DNA of 64,000 nucleotides from Erodium maritimum (Eukaryota > Streptophyta > Magnoliopsida > Geraniales > Geraniaceae). Where the stretch lies: positions 43,415,111-43,479,110 of the forward strand of contig OY997593.1 in assembly GCA_963921825.1 (NCBI GenBank), written 5' to 3'. The notes under the pieces were generated by a model, which worked only from the letters and a program-made list of their open reading frames with translations, had not been told where the DNA came from and searched no databases. The translations under genes were made by a program, and so were the position numbers. Below are positions 44,529 through 55,087 of the stretch, in pieces (position 1 is the stretch's first letter; every line of letters starts with the position of its first letter).

Positions 44529-45116
44529 TCAAAGCGGTGTGCCTTCCTGAATCGTGCTCAATCTAACTCTAAACGATCGTACAGCAGTCTTGGCTCGTCT
44601 AGAAGTATACTTCTGGAACCTTCGAACCGACCCTGATCTCGACAACGTCGCGGGTTTACTTTTATCCACCAACCCGATGCTCTTTTCGTTGGCCATTTCC
44701 TCAGCGCTGTGATTCATATTGAGAGCGAAAGGCGAGATCCTGGCCTTATGCCGCCGCCTTTGCCGGCTCTGCTTGCTCTTCATGGCCGTGCTCGCCTTCA
44801 CGGCCATGGCCGCCATGTCAGCGGCGGTGAGGCGGTTCTGCAGCTGGGACGTGGGAAGGACGAAGTAAATCTGATTGGCCTGCAATTCATCGTCGGCGTC
44901 GAGGACCGGAATGAACTCGTCGTAGTACATGCGGTCGGAATTACACATGAACCACGACGGGGACGAGGCGGTTTCCTCGGCGAGGACGTGGGAGACGGTG
45001 GCGGGGATGCGGTACTCGCGGAGGTGGCCGGTGGTGGTGATGACCATGGCGGTGGGCTGTGGGGATTGGGAGGCGGAATCGTCGCTTCCAAAGCATCTGG
45101 AGAAATCCAAACCCAT
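44529..45116 (-). CDS. PADRE/DUF4228 domain protein
   Basis: Uninterrupted 195-codon single-exon gene, the only intact cellular gene I can support here. It starts MGLDFSRCFGSDDSASQ; the early Cys and Gly-2 are common in this family, and Gly-2 could be myristoylated (inference). Residues 22-95 hold the DUF4228 pattern: AMVITTTGHLREYRIPATVS, then FMCNSDRMYYDEFIPVLDAD and LQANQIYFVLPTSQLQNRLT. DMAAMAVKASTAM follows. The tail is basic and Ser/Arg-rich with a likely disordered region (SKQSRQRRRHKARISP) and ends STIQEGTPL. Family members respond to pathogens and abiotic stress; no biochemical activity is established. The upstream region has a TATA box and stress-type elements. The length is normal. 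Confidence 0.93.
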   Translation of the reverse strand: MGLDFSRCFGSDDSASQSPQPTAMVITTTGHLREYRIPATVSHVLAEETASSPSWFMCNSDRMYYDEFIPVLDADDELQANQIYFVLPTSQLQNRLTAADMAAMAVKASTAMKSKQSRQRRRHKARISPFALNMNHSAEEMANEKSIGLVDKSKPATLSRSGSVRRFQKYTSRRAKTAVRSFRVRLSTIQEGTPL

Positions 45117-45238
45117 GGAGAATTGATTAAAGACAAATGTCTAATGTTGTGGAAACGAAATTGGTTTGTGAAGGGTAGAAACGGGTGTCGTGTTTGAAAT
45201 CGAAATTGAAATTGGGTTTGATTGAGAGAGGCATTGGA

Positions 45239-45248
45239 TATATTTATA
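45239..45248 (-). promoter_or_regulatory. TATA box of the PADRE gene
   Basis: TATAAATATA on the minus strand, about 125 bp upstream of the start codon, leaving room for a leader of about 90-100 bases. Confidence 0.7.
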
Positions 45249-45256
45249 GAGAGAGA

Positions 45257-45337
45257 GGTCAAAGAGGGGAGTGATAAGCGATGACGTGTAAACGCGGACC
45301 GGGATCGCATGTTGTCGTTACGAGGAGGAAACACGTG
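45257..45337 (-). promoter_or_regulatory. Putative stress elements: W-box, TGACG and G-box
   Basis: Upstream of the TATA box lie TTGACC (45257-45262, minus strand; WRKY-type W-box), TGACG (45282-45286; TGA/bZIP core) and CACGTG (45332-45337; G-box). Such short motifs occur by chance, but this grouping within 100 bp fits a pathogen- or stress-responsive gene. Function is inferred. I see nothing else in 45338-45517. Confidence 0.45.
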
Positions 45338-45517
45338 AACCGGTCGTTGTCACGGAGGATAGGATACCTTGGGCTGCAAGTAGTACTGTGTGCTTCTACT
45401 TTTCATTTCTACTTTCGGATCTTTCAATTTAATGTCAACTTGCTACATATCCTACGCGTTTTTAGTTTCCATCCCGGTAACATGTAATTAATACTTGCTG
45501 TATTGAAAGGGATTTGT

Positions 45518-45870
45518 TTTTGATAAACTCGTAAAATTTATTAAAAAAAAGAAAGATCCAAGTAGGATCAGTCCAGAACACAACCAAAACAGAAGAGCTT
45601 TCATCTGAAGCTACGGAAACAAATCCCGAAAAAAGAACAAACCTAAAAGCAAAAAAACAGGTCGATGAACAGTGTCATCGGACCAAAGTACCAAATGGAA
45701 CACAAGCTCAACCATCAGTGACCCACTCTTCACCTTCTAAAGTCAAATTCGGAACATAAGCCTTGGTGGAGTCTTCCCACCTCTGCCGGGTCCTCTCATT
45801 GTTCCGAAGAAGGTTACGACACCTCCGTCTCTGGACCCTGAAAACACAAGTCCGACTTCCCGTACTGTTT
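45518..45870 (-). mobile_element. LINE 3'-end fragment
   Basis: Begins TTTTTGATAAACTCGTAAAA and TTTATTAAAA, the reversed LINE tail seen elsewhere, followed by an uninterrupted but non-coding stretch. The right edge is approximate. Confidence 0.5.
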
Positions 45871-46045
45871 CATTTCGTATTTCTTTGAATATAATCATCT
45901 TATTATAGAAGTTTTATTACTTCCAATTTTAATCACTAAAAGGTAACAGATGTGTGGAGAGAGAGTAGTAATTAAGGAATTACTAATCTTGGGAAGATGG
46001 AAAGGTGATGACTTTAATGTTGCGTTCATTACATTAAACAAATAT

Positions 46046-46161
46046 GTGACGTGCGCAGTGAGGCAAGTGAAGGCTCTATGCTTCACTTCCCAATGATCAA
46101 ATCATTTGTGACGTGCGCAGTGAGGCAAGTGAAGGCTCTATGCTTCACTTCCCAATGATCA
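46046..46161. repeat. Direct duplication, 62-bp period
   Basis: GTGACGTGCGCAGTGAGGCA and the following 34 bases (to CAATGATCA) occur twice, starting at 46046 and 46108. The two copies appear identical. It also contains a small stem, GTGAAG..CTTCAC. Confidence 0.85.
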
Positions 46162-47633
46162 TCGAATGATTTGACTTTTTTTACTACTGTTGTCAGTTGT
46201 GTATGTATTGTCTCTCTAGTACTCACACCACTAATTAAGCACACAATTTCTTGTGGAAAACCCACACGAGGAATTAAATTGTTCATACGAGGAATTTGAA
46301 ATAAGCATACAAATCTTTAGTGAAATCTCTATGATTAAAACGTAATCTTAAATTATTTGATATGTTTCTAAGGCTGATTTAGAAAATGTGAGATTAGTTT
46401 AACCTCTCATACCATCTGAATCAAGTCTAATCATTGTACGTGGGTGCGACAAGAAATGACATCATTTTAATTTGTAGATTCTTTTCGGTGGGACAAACTC
46501 TAACAGGTAAAGATTATAACAATCTATTAAAAGTGACAAGAATATAATTGTTGAGCTCCTTGTCTCCATCGAATTACATGCTTCATGTTATTGTTTTGGC
46601 CGGTCCATGTCTGTCTCCCGACATACTATCTTCTCAACCAGCGAATCTTCCTGGCTCTATCATTCATTCAATTACTCTGTTATTTTATTTATCAATATCA
46701 AGTAATACGGCTAAACAGGTCGGCCCAGGATTCGAAAAGGGCGAACTAACGGCCCGATAAAGGAGCCCATAGGTACGTGCTTTTGCATTTGTACAGGCTA
46801 GGCCCAAATAAACTAAAAAAAATGGGTTCTGGTAACCCGACACTCGTGTACCTTCCATAAAAACCAAAAATGGCTTCTGGTTCTGCTCATGAGAACTAAA
46901 TAGTGGATAAAGAAGCCGAAGATGGTGTAAAAGAAACATTGAACTATATGTATATTCAATTTCTGTGTTTGTATAAGTTCGGAATGTAAACATATAATTG
47001 GTCACCAACTGTTTGTTATTATTTAGACTTTGGTATCGTCTTGTCACAAGCTTCAATCCCCAATCACACCTAAATTGCATTTCTTTGGTATGATTAAGAT
47101 GGTGTTGAATGAATTTATAAGAATTTTATTGTGTTTTGACTATGGTGTTATGTTTTCTGTACTCAGTTCTTGTGTGATTCCTTGAGGTACGATTTATGTA
47201 CCCTGTTTTACTTTTCTATTTTCGAAAGATTGATTTTTTATAACATCTGTATTGCTGGAAATTTTTTTATATTTTTCATCCGGTCTTCCATATTTTTTTA
47301 TTCTTAAGCTATTCGCTCTAATCTTCTCTTAAAACCCAATGGATCTTCTCTTTCAAATGTACCCCTTCCTCTTCAAGCCCAATCAACTATTTTTGAATGT
47401 ACTCTTGCAACTCCAACACACAAACTAGCTCAAGTCCACCAGCACAAAATAAATCTATACTGTCTTAACGAAGATCACAAATCAAAATAGTTTATTTCAA
47501 AAATATCTAATTTTTTTAATGGTAAAAAAAAATCAAACCACAACTCAAAAACGCATGCAAGGAGATGATTCCCTTAGTGTGGCAGTAAAGACTTGCGGAA
47601 AGATCACAGTTCTACCGTTAGTACCTGCATCTT
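46162..47633. other. Unassigned intergenic stretch
   Basis: About 1.5 kb with only random-looking open frames. I recognise no gene, repeat or terminal structure. Confidence 0.4.
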
Positions 47634-48933
47634 GTTTTTTTTATCAACAAAGCGAATTTAAATTAAGCCTTTTTTAAGGTAAAAGAGGAGGAACAAAGTC
47701 AACCTTACAAGCCTTAAACCAACTCTAGAAGAGCCGAACCCAAAGATGAAGCGTAAAGAACCCAAACCCCTAAAGCTTGCATCTCAAGCAAAAGACAACA
47801 AAACATATAAAACCCCAAACCACTAAGCTTGCATCTCAAGCAACAAAAGAAACAACAACCTTACATCCCAAAGCAAGAGAAGAAAAAGGAAAGAAAGTGC
47901 CAAAACTGAAACAAAAGCCCTACAACAGATAAGGCTTAACTTGCAGCAACCTAAACTGAATTATGCAGCACAACCAGCTCCACCAAATCCATCCCCACTG
48001 AAATGATCAGGACAACCAAGCTCTTCACCAACTAAAAAGCACAGAAGAAATAACAAAGAACCGAAGGGCTTCGAACTCCAATTGAAAGCAACACAGGACA
48101 ACCACCAGCAACAAACAACAACTATCATCATAAATGATTTACAAAACTCTGAAAATACACTTGTGATAAAAGAAGAGTTTAAGCTTCAGACCTTGATAAT
48201 ATGACAAGAAACAACTACAAAAATAGGCAAAACGAGTGTGCACTAAAAGATAACAGGACACACAAAGCAATGAGCACAGACCACTGAACAAAGACTCTCA
48301 ACCTACAGAACCCACACTAGATAGAAAAGATGATCCCACACTCAAAAACATAATAGAGGTATTCCCATATCAGGAAACAAGGGGTAGCTAAAGAAAACGT
48401 CCCCAAGAAGATAACCTCATCACCTCACCCAACTCACTACTGTTAAACCCCAAAGACAAACCACCCAACACCCACCCAATCCCCAACCTCAAGAGACAAA
48501 AACCAAACCACAAAACCTGATAAAAAATCCATCAAAGAATCAGAATTGAAGCTCTTCCTGTATTAGAGACTCTCCACTCTCTTTTCCAACTGATAATCTG
48601 AGTTTGAATCTCTATCTAGATCCACAAACTCATCATCTGATCCTCCCTCAAAGTCTACAGTTTGATTTTTTAGACCCTCTAGATCATTTACCTGATTGAA
48701 GATAGCTTGATCATTTACCCTTGCCTTCAAACCTATAACCTTTCCAAATCCCCAAGTTTTCTTGGCTAAGGATTTTTCTTCCAGGAAAGAGTGTTTTTTG
48801 AGCACTACAACAGAAGGAACCTCTATAGGAGCGACTTCTTTAATTTTATTTTTAATTAGAAAATAACGGATTTATTGTAGGCTCGAAGCCGAGATTGGGC
48901 AAGAATTACAAACAAACCGAGAGAAGCTGCTAA

Positions 48934-50831
48934 GAGCATCTCCAATGGTTTGACATGACTAGTGCCAATGAGCCATGATAGGAGGTGCTTTTTGGCATTC
49001 TCTCTCCTCCCTAACATGGCTTCCTGACATGGCTTCTTCAATGGTCTGCCATGGCTAGTGTCAGGGGCCATGGTAGCACACTTTCAATAATTAAAAAAGC
49101 ACCCAAAATAATTTTAATACTTTGATTTGAAGCCAAATATAAAATGCGTAACTACTATTTTTATTTAAAGCCACATATAAAATACATTAAAATTGACAAT
49201 TAATATTTAATTGTGGCCTCCAACTTCATATCTAGCCCAAATGTGTTCAATGAGATCATCGTGGAATTGGTGATGAACATCCCGATCCCGAATCCTTGTT
49301 CTATGGCCCATGATAGTGTCCTTGGTCACCGATGGTGGTGGTCCTCTACGGACGTTTGGGTTCGGGACACCAATATCTGCAAACGGATTAGTGGGCCACG
49401 ACCTCCGTTCATCCTCAACGATCATGTTGTGTAGGATAACACAAGCAGTTATGATCACTGCGAGTGTGCTCTTATCCCACATTCGGCTCGGGCGAGTGAC
49501 GACGTGAAACCGGTATCTAGCAAAACATCTTTGCTTTGGCGTTTGTGGAGTAGGTACTGACTTCACAAGTGTCGTCCAAGTAGGATAAATTCCATTTGTC
49601 AAGTAATACAAGGTTTCGTATTCTCTACCGTTGACCTTGAACTTCACATATGGAGCGAAGCCTTTTATTGCCTGGGAGAACAAGGTAGACCTATTGAGCA
49701 CGTTGATGTCGTTGTTGGAGTCCGGTGTCTTGAAAAAAGAGTGCCAAATCCAAAGGTCTTGGGATGCAACGACTTTTAGCATGATTGTGGGGACGTTCCC
49801 GTGGTCCCTACTTGCGAACTGTGCAGACCATGCCACAAGACAGTTCTTCCAATCCCAGTGCATGCAGTCAAGACTCCCTATCATCCCAAGAAATCCGCGC
49901 TCTTCGTTGATTCGCAACAAACGTCTTGTATCTTGCTCGTTCGGGCGTCGTAGATATGTCCACCCATAAACCTTGATGACGCCTAAGCAAAACTTCTTCA
50001 GGCAGTCCAACGAGTGCTCTCCGCCATTCGCAAATACTCGTCGTAAGCATACGCGGGACCTCCATAACAAAGCTGACGAAGTGCTACCGTGCACTTCTGG
50101 TGTGAAGTGAAAGAGGCCCTCCTCGTAGCATCCTTTCCGTTACAGAAGTAGGCGTACCGGTCACTCAAACCATTCATGATTCGTATGAACATTTCCCTCG
50201 ACATTGGAACCGTCGCCGAAATTGTTGGTCGCTATACACCGGTCTAGGCGCGAAGTAGTCATGGATCAACTCTTCGTGTGCATCTTCTCGATTGCGCTCA
50301 ATCACTCTCCGTTTTGGTCGCGGCGCTGACCCTGAGCCCTCGGCCTCATCATCAACCCGAGCCCTTGGCATTATCCCCGACATCACTTGATCGCGAATTG
50401 TTGTTACCGTTGTCGCAGTAAGCCTACTCATCGCTTCGTCTATTTGTTTGGGAGTCATTTGCTTCATTTCCTCTACTGTTGGAAAATTCTCCATCAAAAA
50501 AATACACAACTAAGAAAAAATCGAGAGAATTTGGAGAAGAATAGAGGAAAGGGAGCTTGAAACAAGAGGGAGCGAATTTTTGCTTGGGGTGAATCTGAAT
50601 TTATAGAAAAGTGTAGGTTTTATTTTTGAATCGGCGCCAACACGTGTCGGCTTCCCACTAGGTCGCTGACTAACCGTTGAGGCTGACCCGACGCGACGCG
50701 ACGCGTCATTGCAGGATTCTGCAACGACACCTTGACACCCCCCTGACACGCCCCTTTGACACGACCAGCCGTGCTAGCGAGTCGTGCCAGCGCCTACAAC
50801 GACCCGACTGACACGACCGCTGGAGGTGCTC
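48934..50831 (-). mobile_element. PIF/Harbinger DNA transposon, defective
   Basis: The left end GAGCATCTCCAATGG and the right end read inward GAGCACCTCCAGCGG form a short inverted repeat. The flanks are TAA (48931-48933) and GAA (50832-50834); Harbinger elements duplicate TWA, so one copy seems mutated. It encodes a frameshifted transposase (49207-50509). The companion Myb-like gene of autonomous members is absent. Confidence 0.75.
49207..50509 (-). pseudogene. Harbinger-type transposase (plant transposon protein, DDE)
   Basis: Three frames in order. The first (50509-50174), starting MCIFLMENFPTVEEMKQMTP, includes HDYFAPRPVYSDQQFRRRF. The second (50204-49998) is MSREMFIRIMNGLSDRYAYF to YGGPAYAYDEYLRMAEST. 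The third (about 50030-49207) holds LDCLKKFCLGVIKVYGWTYL, the catalytic region GFLGMIGSLDCMHWDWKNC, then ASQDLWIWHSFF and SNNDINVL, and ends with an AVIITACVILHNMIVEDE block. The two catalytic Asp motifs are present. One frameshift near 50210 and one near 50030 break it. Otherwise the length is normal for the family. Confidence 0.88.
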
Positions 50832-51310
50832 GAAAGTGAAGAGTCAAATTGGAGCTGAACTGGCCTAACTACCAAGGGGATAGGGAGTCTAAGAAAGAGG
50901 AAGGTGAGATTCTCCAAAGAAGTACGTCCATTTCCGTGATGCTCAAAATCTTCAAGTTTAGGAATTAGAAACTAAGAAGCTGGGTCCTGGGGTGAACCGA
51001 TTCAATCAGTTCCGCGAAGCCTTCAGAGTTTTTCCTTGGAGCTTCCTAGACTGCTTTGATCGCGAAGGCCTAGAAGATTAGAAGCCATCAGAATTCTTCT
51101 GTAGAGAACGAGAGCCTAAGGAGTGATAGTTAATTTACGACTAGAGCTCGAATTTATTATTCTAGACCAACAAAGACCGCCCGACGACAGACTTTCATCA
51201 TATATGAGCGAACAAGATGCTCCGTTTTCACCAAGAAGACCCATGAGCACAATAAAATGGTTCGATGTCAGAGGATGCTATTTGAAAAAAGATACTATCC
51301 CAAAGACATA

Positions 51311-51934
51311 TTAGGCCGCCAGAGGCTCTAGAGGTTTCGGAGAAAACAAATTCCAACAAGTTCTTAAACCGCAACTTCTGAAGAGTACAGGAGATTCTTC
51401 CATATTGGAATCCTGAAGAAGAGAACTAAATTGGTTGGAGGCTCGAACAATAAGCCCAAGCCCGTTATTTTTTTTTGCTCTAATTTCAGACCTTTCGCAA
51501 TCTAGGAGAGGATGACCGAGTTTTACGATGAGAGTTGAGCTGGAACCTGATGCGATGGGGGCACCCTGACCAGGAGTTAGGGACTGGGAGGAGCATGTTC
51601 CTACGAGACCTGAGGACTTTGGATCCCATTGATTTACCACAGGCACCATGGTGCTTTTAATTTCGGCAATTTTGATCTTGAAAACTCGATCTCCTAGGCT
51701 TAAGTAGCGGGTGCAATTGATCTTACCAGGTGTTTGTAGATGGAGCAACGCATAAGCTTTTTTGATGTGGGCGCTAGCCAAAGATTGCTGGTGAAGTTGA
51801 ACCAGATTTCCCACTGAAGACGCGAGACTGGTAAGACAAGTTTCTGACCAAGACGAGAACGGTATGCCCTCAATTTCGACCCACTTGTAAAATCCTCCAG
51901 CTTCAAGTCTCCTAGGCTTAAGTAACGGGTACAA
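51311..51934 (-). pseudogene. DUF4283-like ORF1 fragment of a LINE
   Basis: A 207-codon frame with FYKWVEIEGIPFSSWSETCL, then ASAHIKKAYALLHLQTPGKI and LSLGDRVFKIKIAEI, a pattern typical of plant LINE ORF1 (the GLPxxxWSE motif). Part of it, around TPGKINCTRYLSLGD, is repeated just upstream (51910-51950), which indicates a local duplication. No other LINE domain adjoins. Confidence 0.5.
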
Positions 51935-52149
51935 TTGATCTTACCGGGTGATGGCCGATTCCCTCTCATGGCCATCACATTCTCCATGGATACCTTAGGC
52001 CTCAAGTCTCGTTCGAATTCAAATAAGTTCCATAAGCAAAACACAAATTTTCAATTAGTAGCAACGGACGGACCCATGAAGATCCACGTGTTCGATCCTC
52101 GATAGTCCGTGACAAGAAAACGGTTAACACTGCTCATCTTCTTCCCCAA

Positions 52150-52406
52150 GTGGTCCCGAGTTGCTGCACAACAATCGTGGGCAAGGACAAGGCCAGCCAG
52201 CTCATCCATGAGCTGTGTTTGATATATATATATATATAGCTAACGATGAGCTAGGATTTCTCTGTTGATTGTTTTGCCATTTCTTTATTTCTTAGCAAGT
52301 AGAAAAACGCCGACTAACGACTTCTCTGTAAACTCTATCGTTGCAATTTAAAATCCTTTCGACCTTGCTTCATTTACTCTTATCAATTCCTAGCCTACAC
52401 CTAGCA
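52150..52406 (+). repeat. Probable 5' LTR (3' portion certain) of a Ty3/gypsy element
   Basis: Ends CACCTAGCA one base before a primer-binding site. Its left boundary is not clear; a TA run lies at 52214-52232. No 3' LTR remains. Confidence 0.55.
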
Positions 52407-52407
52407 G

Positions 52408-52419
52408 TGGTATCAGAGA
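52408..52419 (+). promoter_or_regulatory. Primer-binding site of the Ty3/gypsy element
   Basis: TGGTATCAGAGA, initiator-Met type, 26 bases before the gag start codon. Confidence 0.85.
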
Positions 52420-52444
52420 CACTTTCCTCGCACCTGTGGATATC

Positions 52445-54704
52445 ATGGACGAAAATCAAGCCCTAACGGAGTCCCAAAATCAAACTTCAATGGAGGAACG
52501 CATAGCAGAAACGGAGGTGATAAAGAAAAGTCTAGAGCCCTTACTGGTTCAACAAGCAACGCCAGTGGCTTAGATTTCTTCTTCCCAATGTTATGATGGA
52601 ACGGAAACTTGATTCATGACCCTGGAGATCGAGGTAAATCACTTGCTTCTTCCTTGGTTGCTTACGTCTGAGATTGTTCATCCATAATACACCCGGATAC
52701 CCTTTTTTCCCTTGGTTACAAACCCTAGTGGAATCCATACGTTTAACCAGAGAAATCCTTCCTTGAAACACCAACAAATTCCAGCTCCACCTCACTTTCC
52801 CCCATGCCACCATATGCTTATCACAACCTTCAGCACAACATCCACCAACAATACCCTCACACTCCACCACCAGCTCATACACCAAATACCCAAATCCGAC
52901 CTCCCCAACCACCAAACCCAAATACCCAACACCAATAAGCCTAGGTACTTCATAACCAGAATGGGGGATACCATTTTAGAGGACCCAATATCCAATTTCC
53001 TCACTTTGATGGCTCAGATGTGAGAGGATGGCTAAGAAAGGAAGCTCTTTTTTTATCTTATTGTGACACACCTGAGGATCAGAAGGTCATACTAGCTTCC
53101 TTGCATTTTTCTGGACTGCTGAATACTGGTATGTTGAGTACTCTTTGTGTGGACGTACAATTTGGTGAGAACAATTCTGCTGTGATGTGAATTGGAAGTT
53201 TGAGTCCTTTGGGCATGAGGACATGCATATTGAATTCAAGAACCTCCAACAGACAAGATTTGTGGTTGATTATGAAGCTGCTTTCAGTGAGCTTAAGGTG
53301 CTGATGATGATACGAAACCCTCATGCCTCAGACGATTATTACATTTCTAATTTCATTGGGGGTTTAAAGCCAACATTGAGGGTTAGCGTTTAGTTGTTGG
53401 GGCCCAAGACACTGAACCATGCTATGTATTTGGCTAGACATAGAGAATACAAGATGAAACTGCTGCAAAATCAATTTCAGCGTAGAATGGCTCATGGCAC
53501 TTCTTTTAGGCCCAGACAACACTATGTTACATACCCACCAAGATCTGTGGGTTCTGAGCTTGCTACACCAAGAGCGTCAGCTACTCCTCCTGCATAACAA
53601 GCCCCTAGAGCAACACAATTTTTGAAGGCTAATCCACAGACTTTTGATGACAGGTTTAAAAAGGGTTTATGTTTTACTTTCCCTGCAAAGTACACAAAGG
53701 ATCATGTGTGTCCTAACAAACAAATATTTTTCATGGTGGTTAGATCTGATGAAGATGTTGACCTGACTTAGGACCTGGAACAATTGGCTGAAGAGGTCCC
53801 TAAGGGACTGTTGATTACTGAATTGGATTGGCTTAATTTGTGCTCTTTTTCTACTACTGAACTATTTTTCTCCAACAAGAAGCCTGACCAGTACTCTATA
53901 AGAATCCTTGGAGTAAGTTCTAGCATCACCATGTCAATCCTTATTGACTCTAGGGCTACTCAATCATTCATGGATGATCTCACTGCCAGGAGGTTGGGCA
54001 TTACTTTATATCCTTCAAGTCCAGTACTGGTTGAAATGGGTACAATAAAAGGTATGTCAGTAGAACTAAATGCTCAGTTAATTGGCACATGGCTTCATAT
54101 GATTTTACTTGGGAATTTCTGGTTATGCCTCTTGGTGATTATGGTGTAGTTTTGGGGGTGGATTGACTTAGAACTGTTTCTCCAATTACTTTAGACTATG
54201 ATGCTAGGTCTGTAATGACTAATCACAAGGGCACGTTGATTACAATTGTAGAGTCTGTGCCTAACCCATCCGAATTGCTTATTGAACTACCTGAACTATT
54301 GAGCAACTTAAAACAAGGCCAAAACATTTATTTGGGCCTCTTGTATGACTTGGATGCCAAGGAACCCCCTATGGAGGAGAGGAAGGATCTTTTTGCTGTT
54401 TTGGGGAATTTTAAGGAGGTTTTTGAGGTGCCAACCACGTTGCCTCCTAGAAGGGAATTTGATCATGCTATTCCCTTATTCCCTGGCTCCGTCCCTCCTT
54501 CCATTAGACCATACAAGCATAGTTATCAGCAAAAGGATGTTATTGAGCAATTGGTGGCTGAGATGCCGGAGTCAGGAATTATTACTAGAAGCAATTGTCC
54601 TTTTTCATTTCCAATACAACTTGTGAAGAAAAAGGATGGCACTTGGACGATGTGCATTGACTATAAAAGGCTCAATGAGTTGACCGTGAAGGACAAGTTT
54701 CCTA
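52445..54704 (+). pseudogene. Ty3/gypsy gag-pol remnant, cut within RT
   Basis: Starts MDENQALTESQNQTSMEERI. The gag core at about 52970-53110 reads FPHFDGSDVRGWLRKEALFL and DQKVILASLHFSG. Gag continues at 53187-53393 (RFVVDYEAAFSELKVLMMIR), and a knuckle-like GLCFTFPAKYTKDHVC follows at about 53660. The protease reads SILIDSRATQSFM (about 53935), with Arg in place of the catalytic Gly. The RT N-terminus (54440-54704) contains IRPYKHSYQQKDVIEQLVAE and LVKKKDGTWTMCIDYKRLNE. It stops where copia LTR sequence starts. Several stops and frameshifts are present. The gag and RT style suggests a chromovirus of the Reina/Galadriel kind; the lineage is uncertain. Confidence 0.85.
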
Positions 54705-54814
54705 TGTTAGTCTTAGTACCCGTAGTTCAATCTTGAATGTCCAAATGTATATATCATCATTAGCAATAAAATAAAAGCGGATTTATATTACTTATGTGTT
54801 GGAGTACTATATCG
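54705..54814 (+). mobile_element. copia LTR fragment (first ~110 bp)
   Basis: TGTTAGTCTTAGTACCCGTA onward matches the start of the LTR at 10659, with some differences (for example ATCATCATT for ATCATCGTT). It begins exactly at the TG terminus, so the join with the gypsy RT is a true insertion edge. It breaks off after ACTATATCG. Confidence 0.9.
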
Positions 54815-54819
54815 GTCTT

Positions 54820-55074
54820 AAAAAATTCCTCTTTTTAATACCTACAAAACAAGACCAATCATGAATATATTTCAGAGCGAACAAAATCGACCCTCTTGAC
54901 GGTCCACAATCACGAAAACACCCAAAATGCATCGGTTTTCTATCGAAACACCGTACACATAGAGAAAAACAATTATTCAAGCTAAATCTAAATATATGAT
55001 AGAAAACCGGGACAAAAAGCCTGTAAAACTCGATATAAAGTGGCCCTTTTATGTGTTAAAATGCACCCGCATCA
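54820..55074 (-). repeat. Truncated 3' LTR of the Athila-like element
   Basis: Carries the first 255 bases of the LTR (TGATGCGGGTGC at 55074) and stops against five filler bases (GTCTT) and the copia fragment. The polypurine tract AAGTGTGGGGTGT lies at 55075-55087 (minus). Confidence 0.85.
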
Positions 55075-55087
55075 ACACCCCACACTT

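Larger units (their letters stand above)
47634..52050 (-). mobile_element. LINE-derived sequence (minus), interrupted by Harbinger
   Basis: The 3' tail (TTTTTTTTATCAACAAAGCG) is at 47634. The minus-strand frame 48563-48805 ends VDLDRDSNSDYQLEKRVESL. Beyond the Harbinger element, 51311-51934 encodes an ORF1-like DUF4283 region. No reverse transcriptase is present between them, so this is either a deletion derivative or two adjacent fragments. The right edge is approximate. Confidence 0.55.

Noticed and set aside
44709..45197. Plus-strand frame opposite the PADRE gene
   Set aside because: It is the antisense shadow of a well-supported gene, and its predicted protein has no recognisable pattern.
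49207..50509. Domesticated Harbinger-derived host gene
   Set aside because: Inverted repeats and two frameshifts indicate a decaying transposon rather than a conserved host protein.
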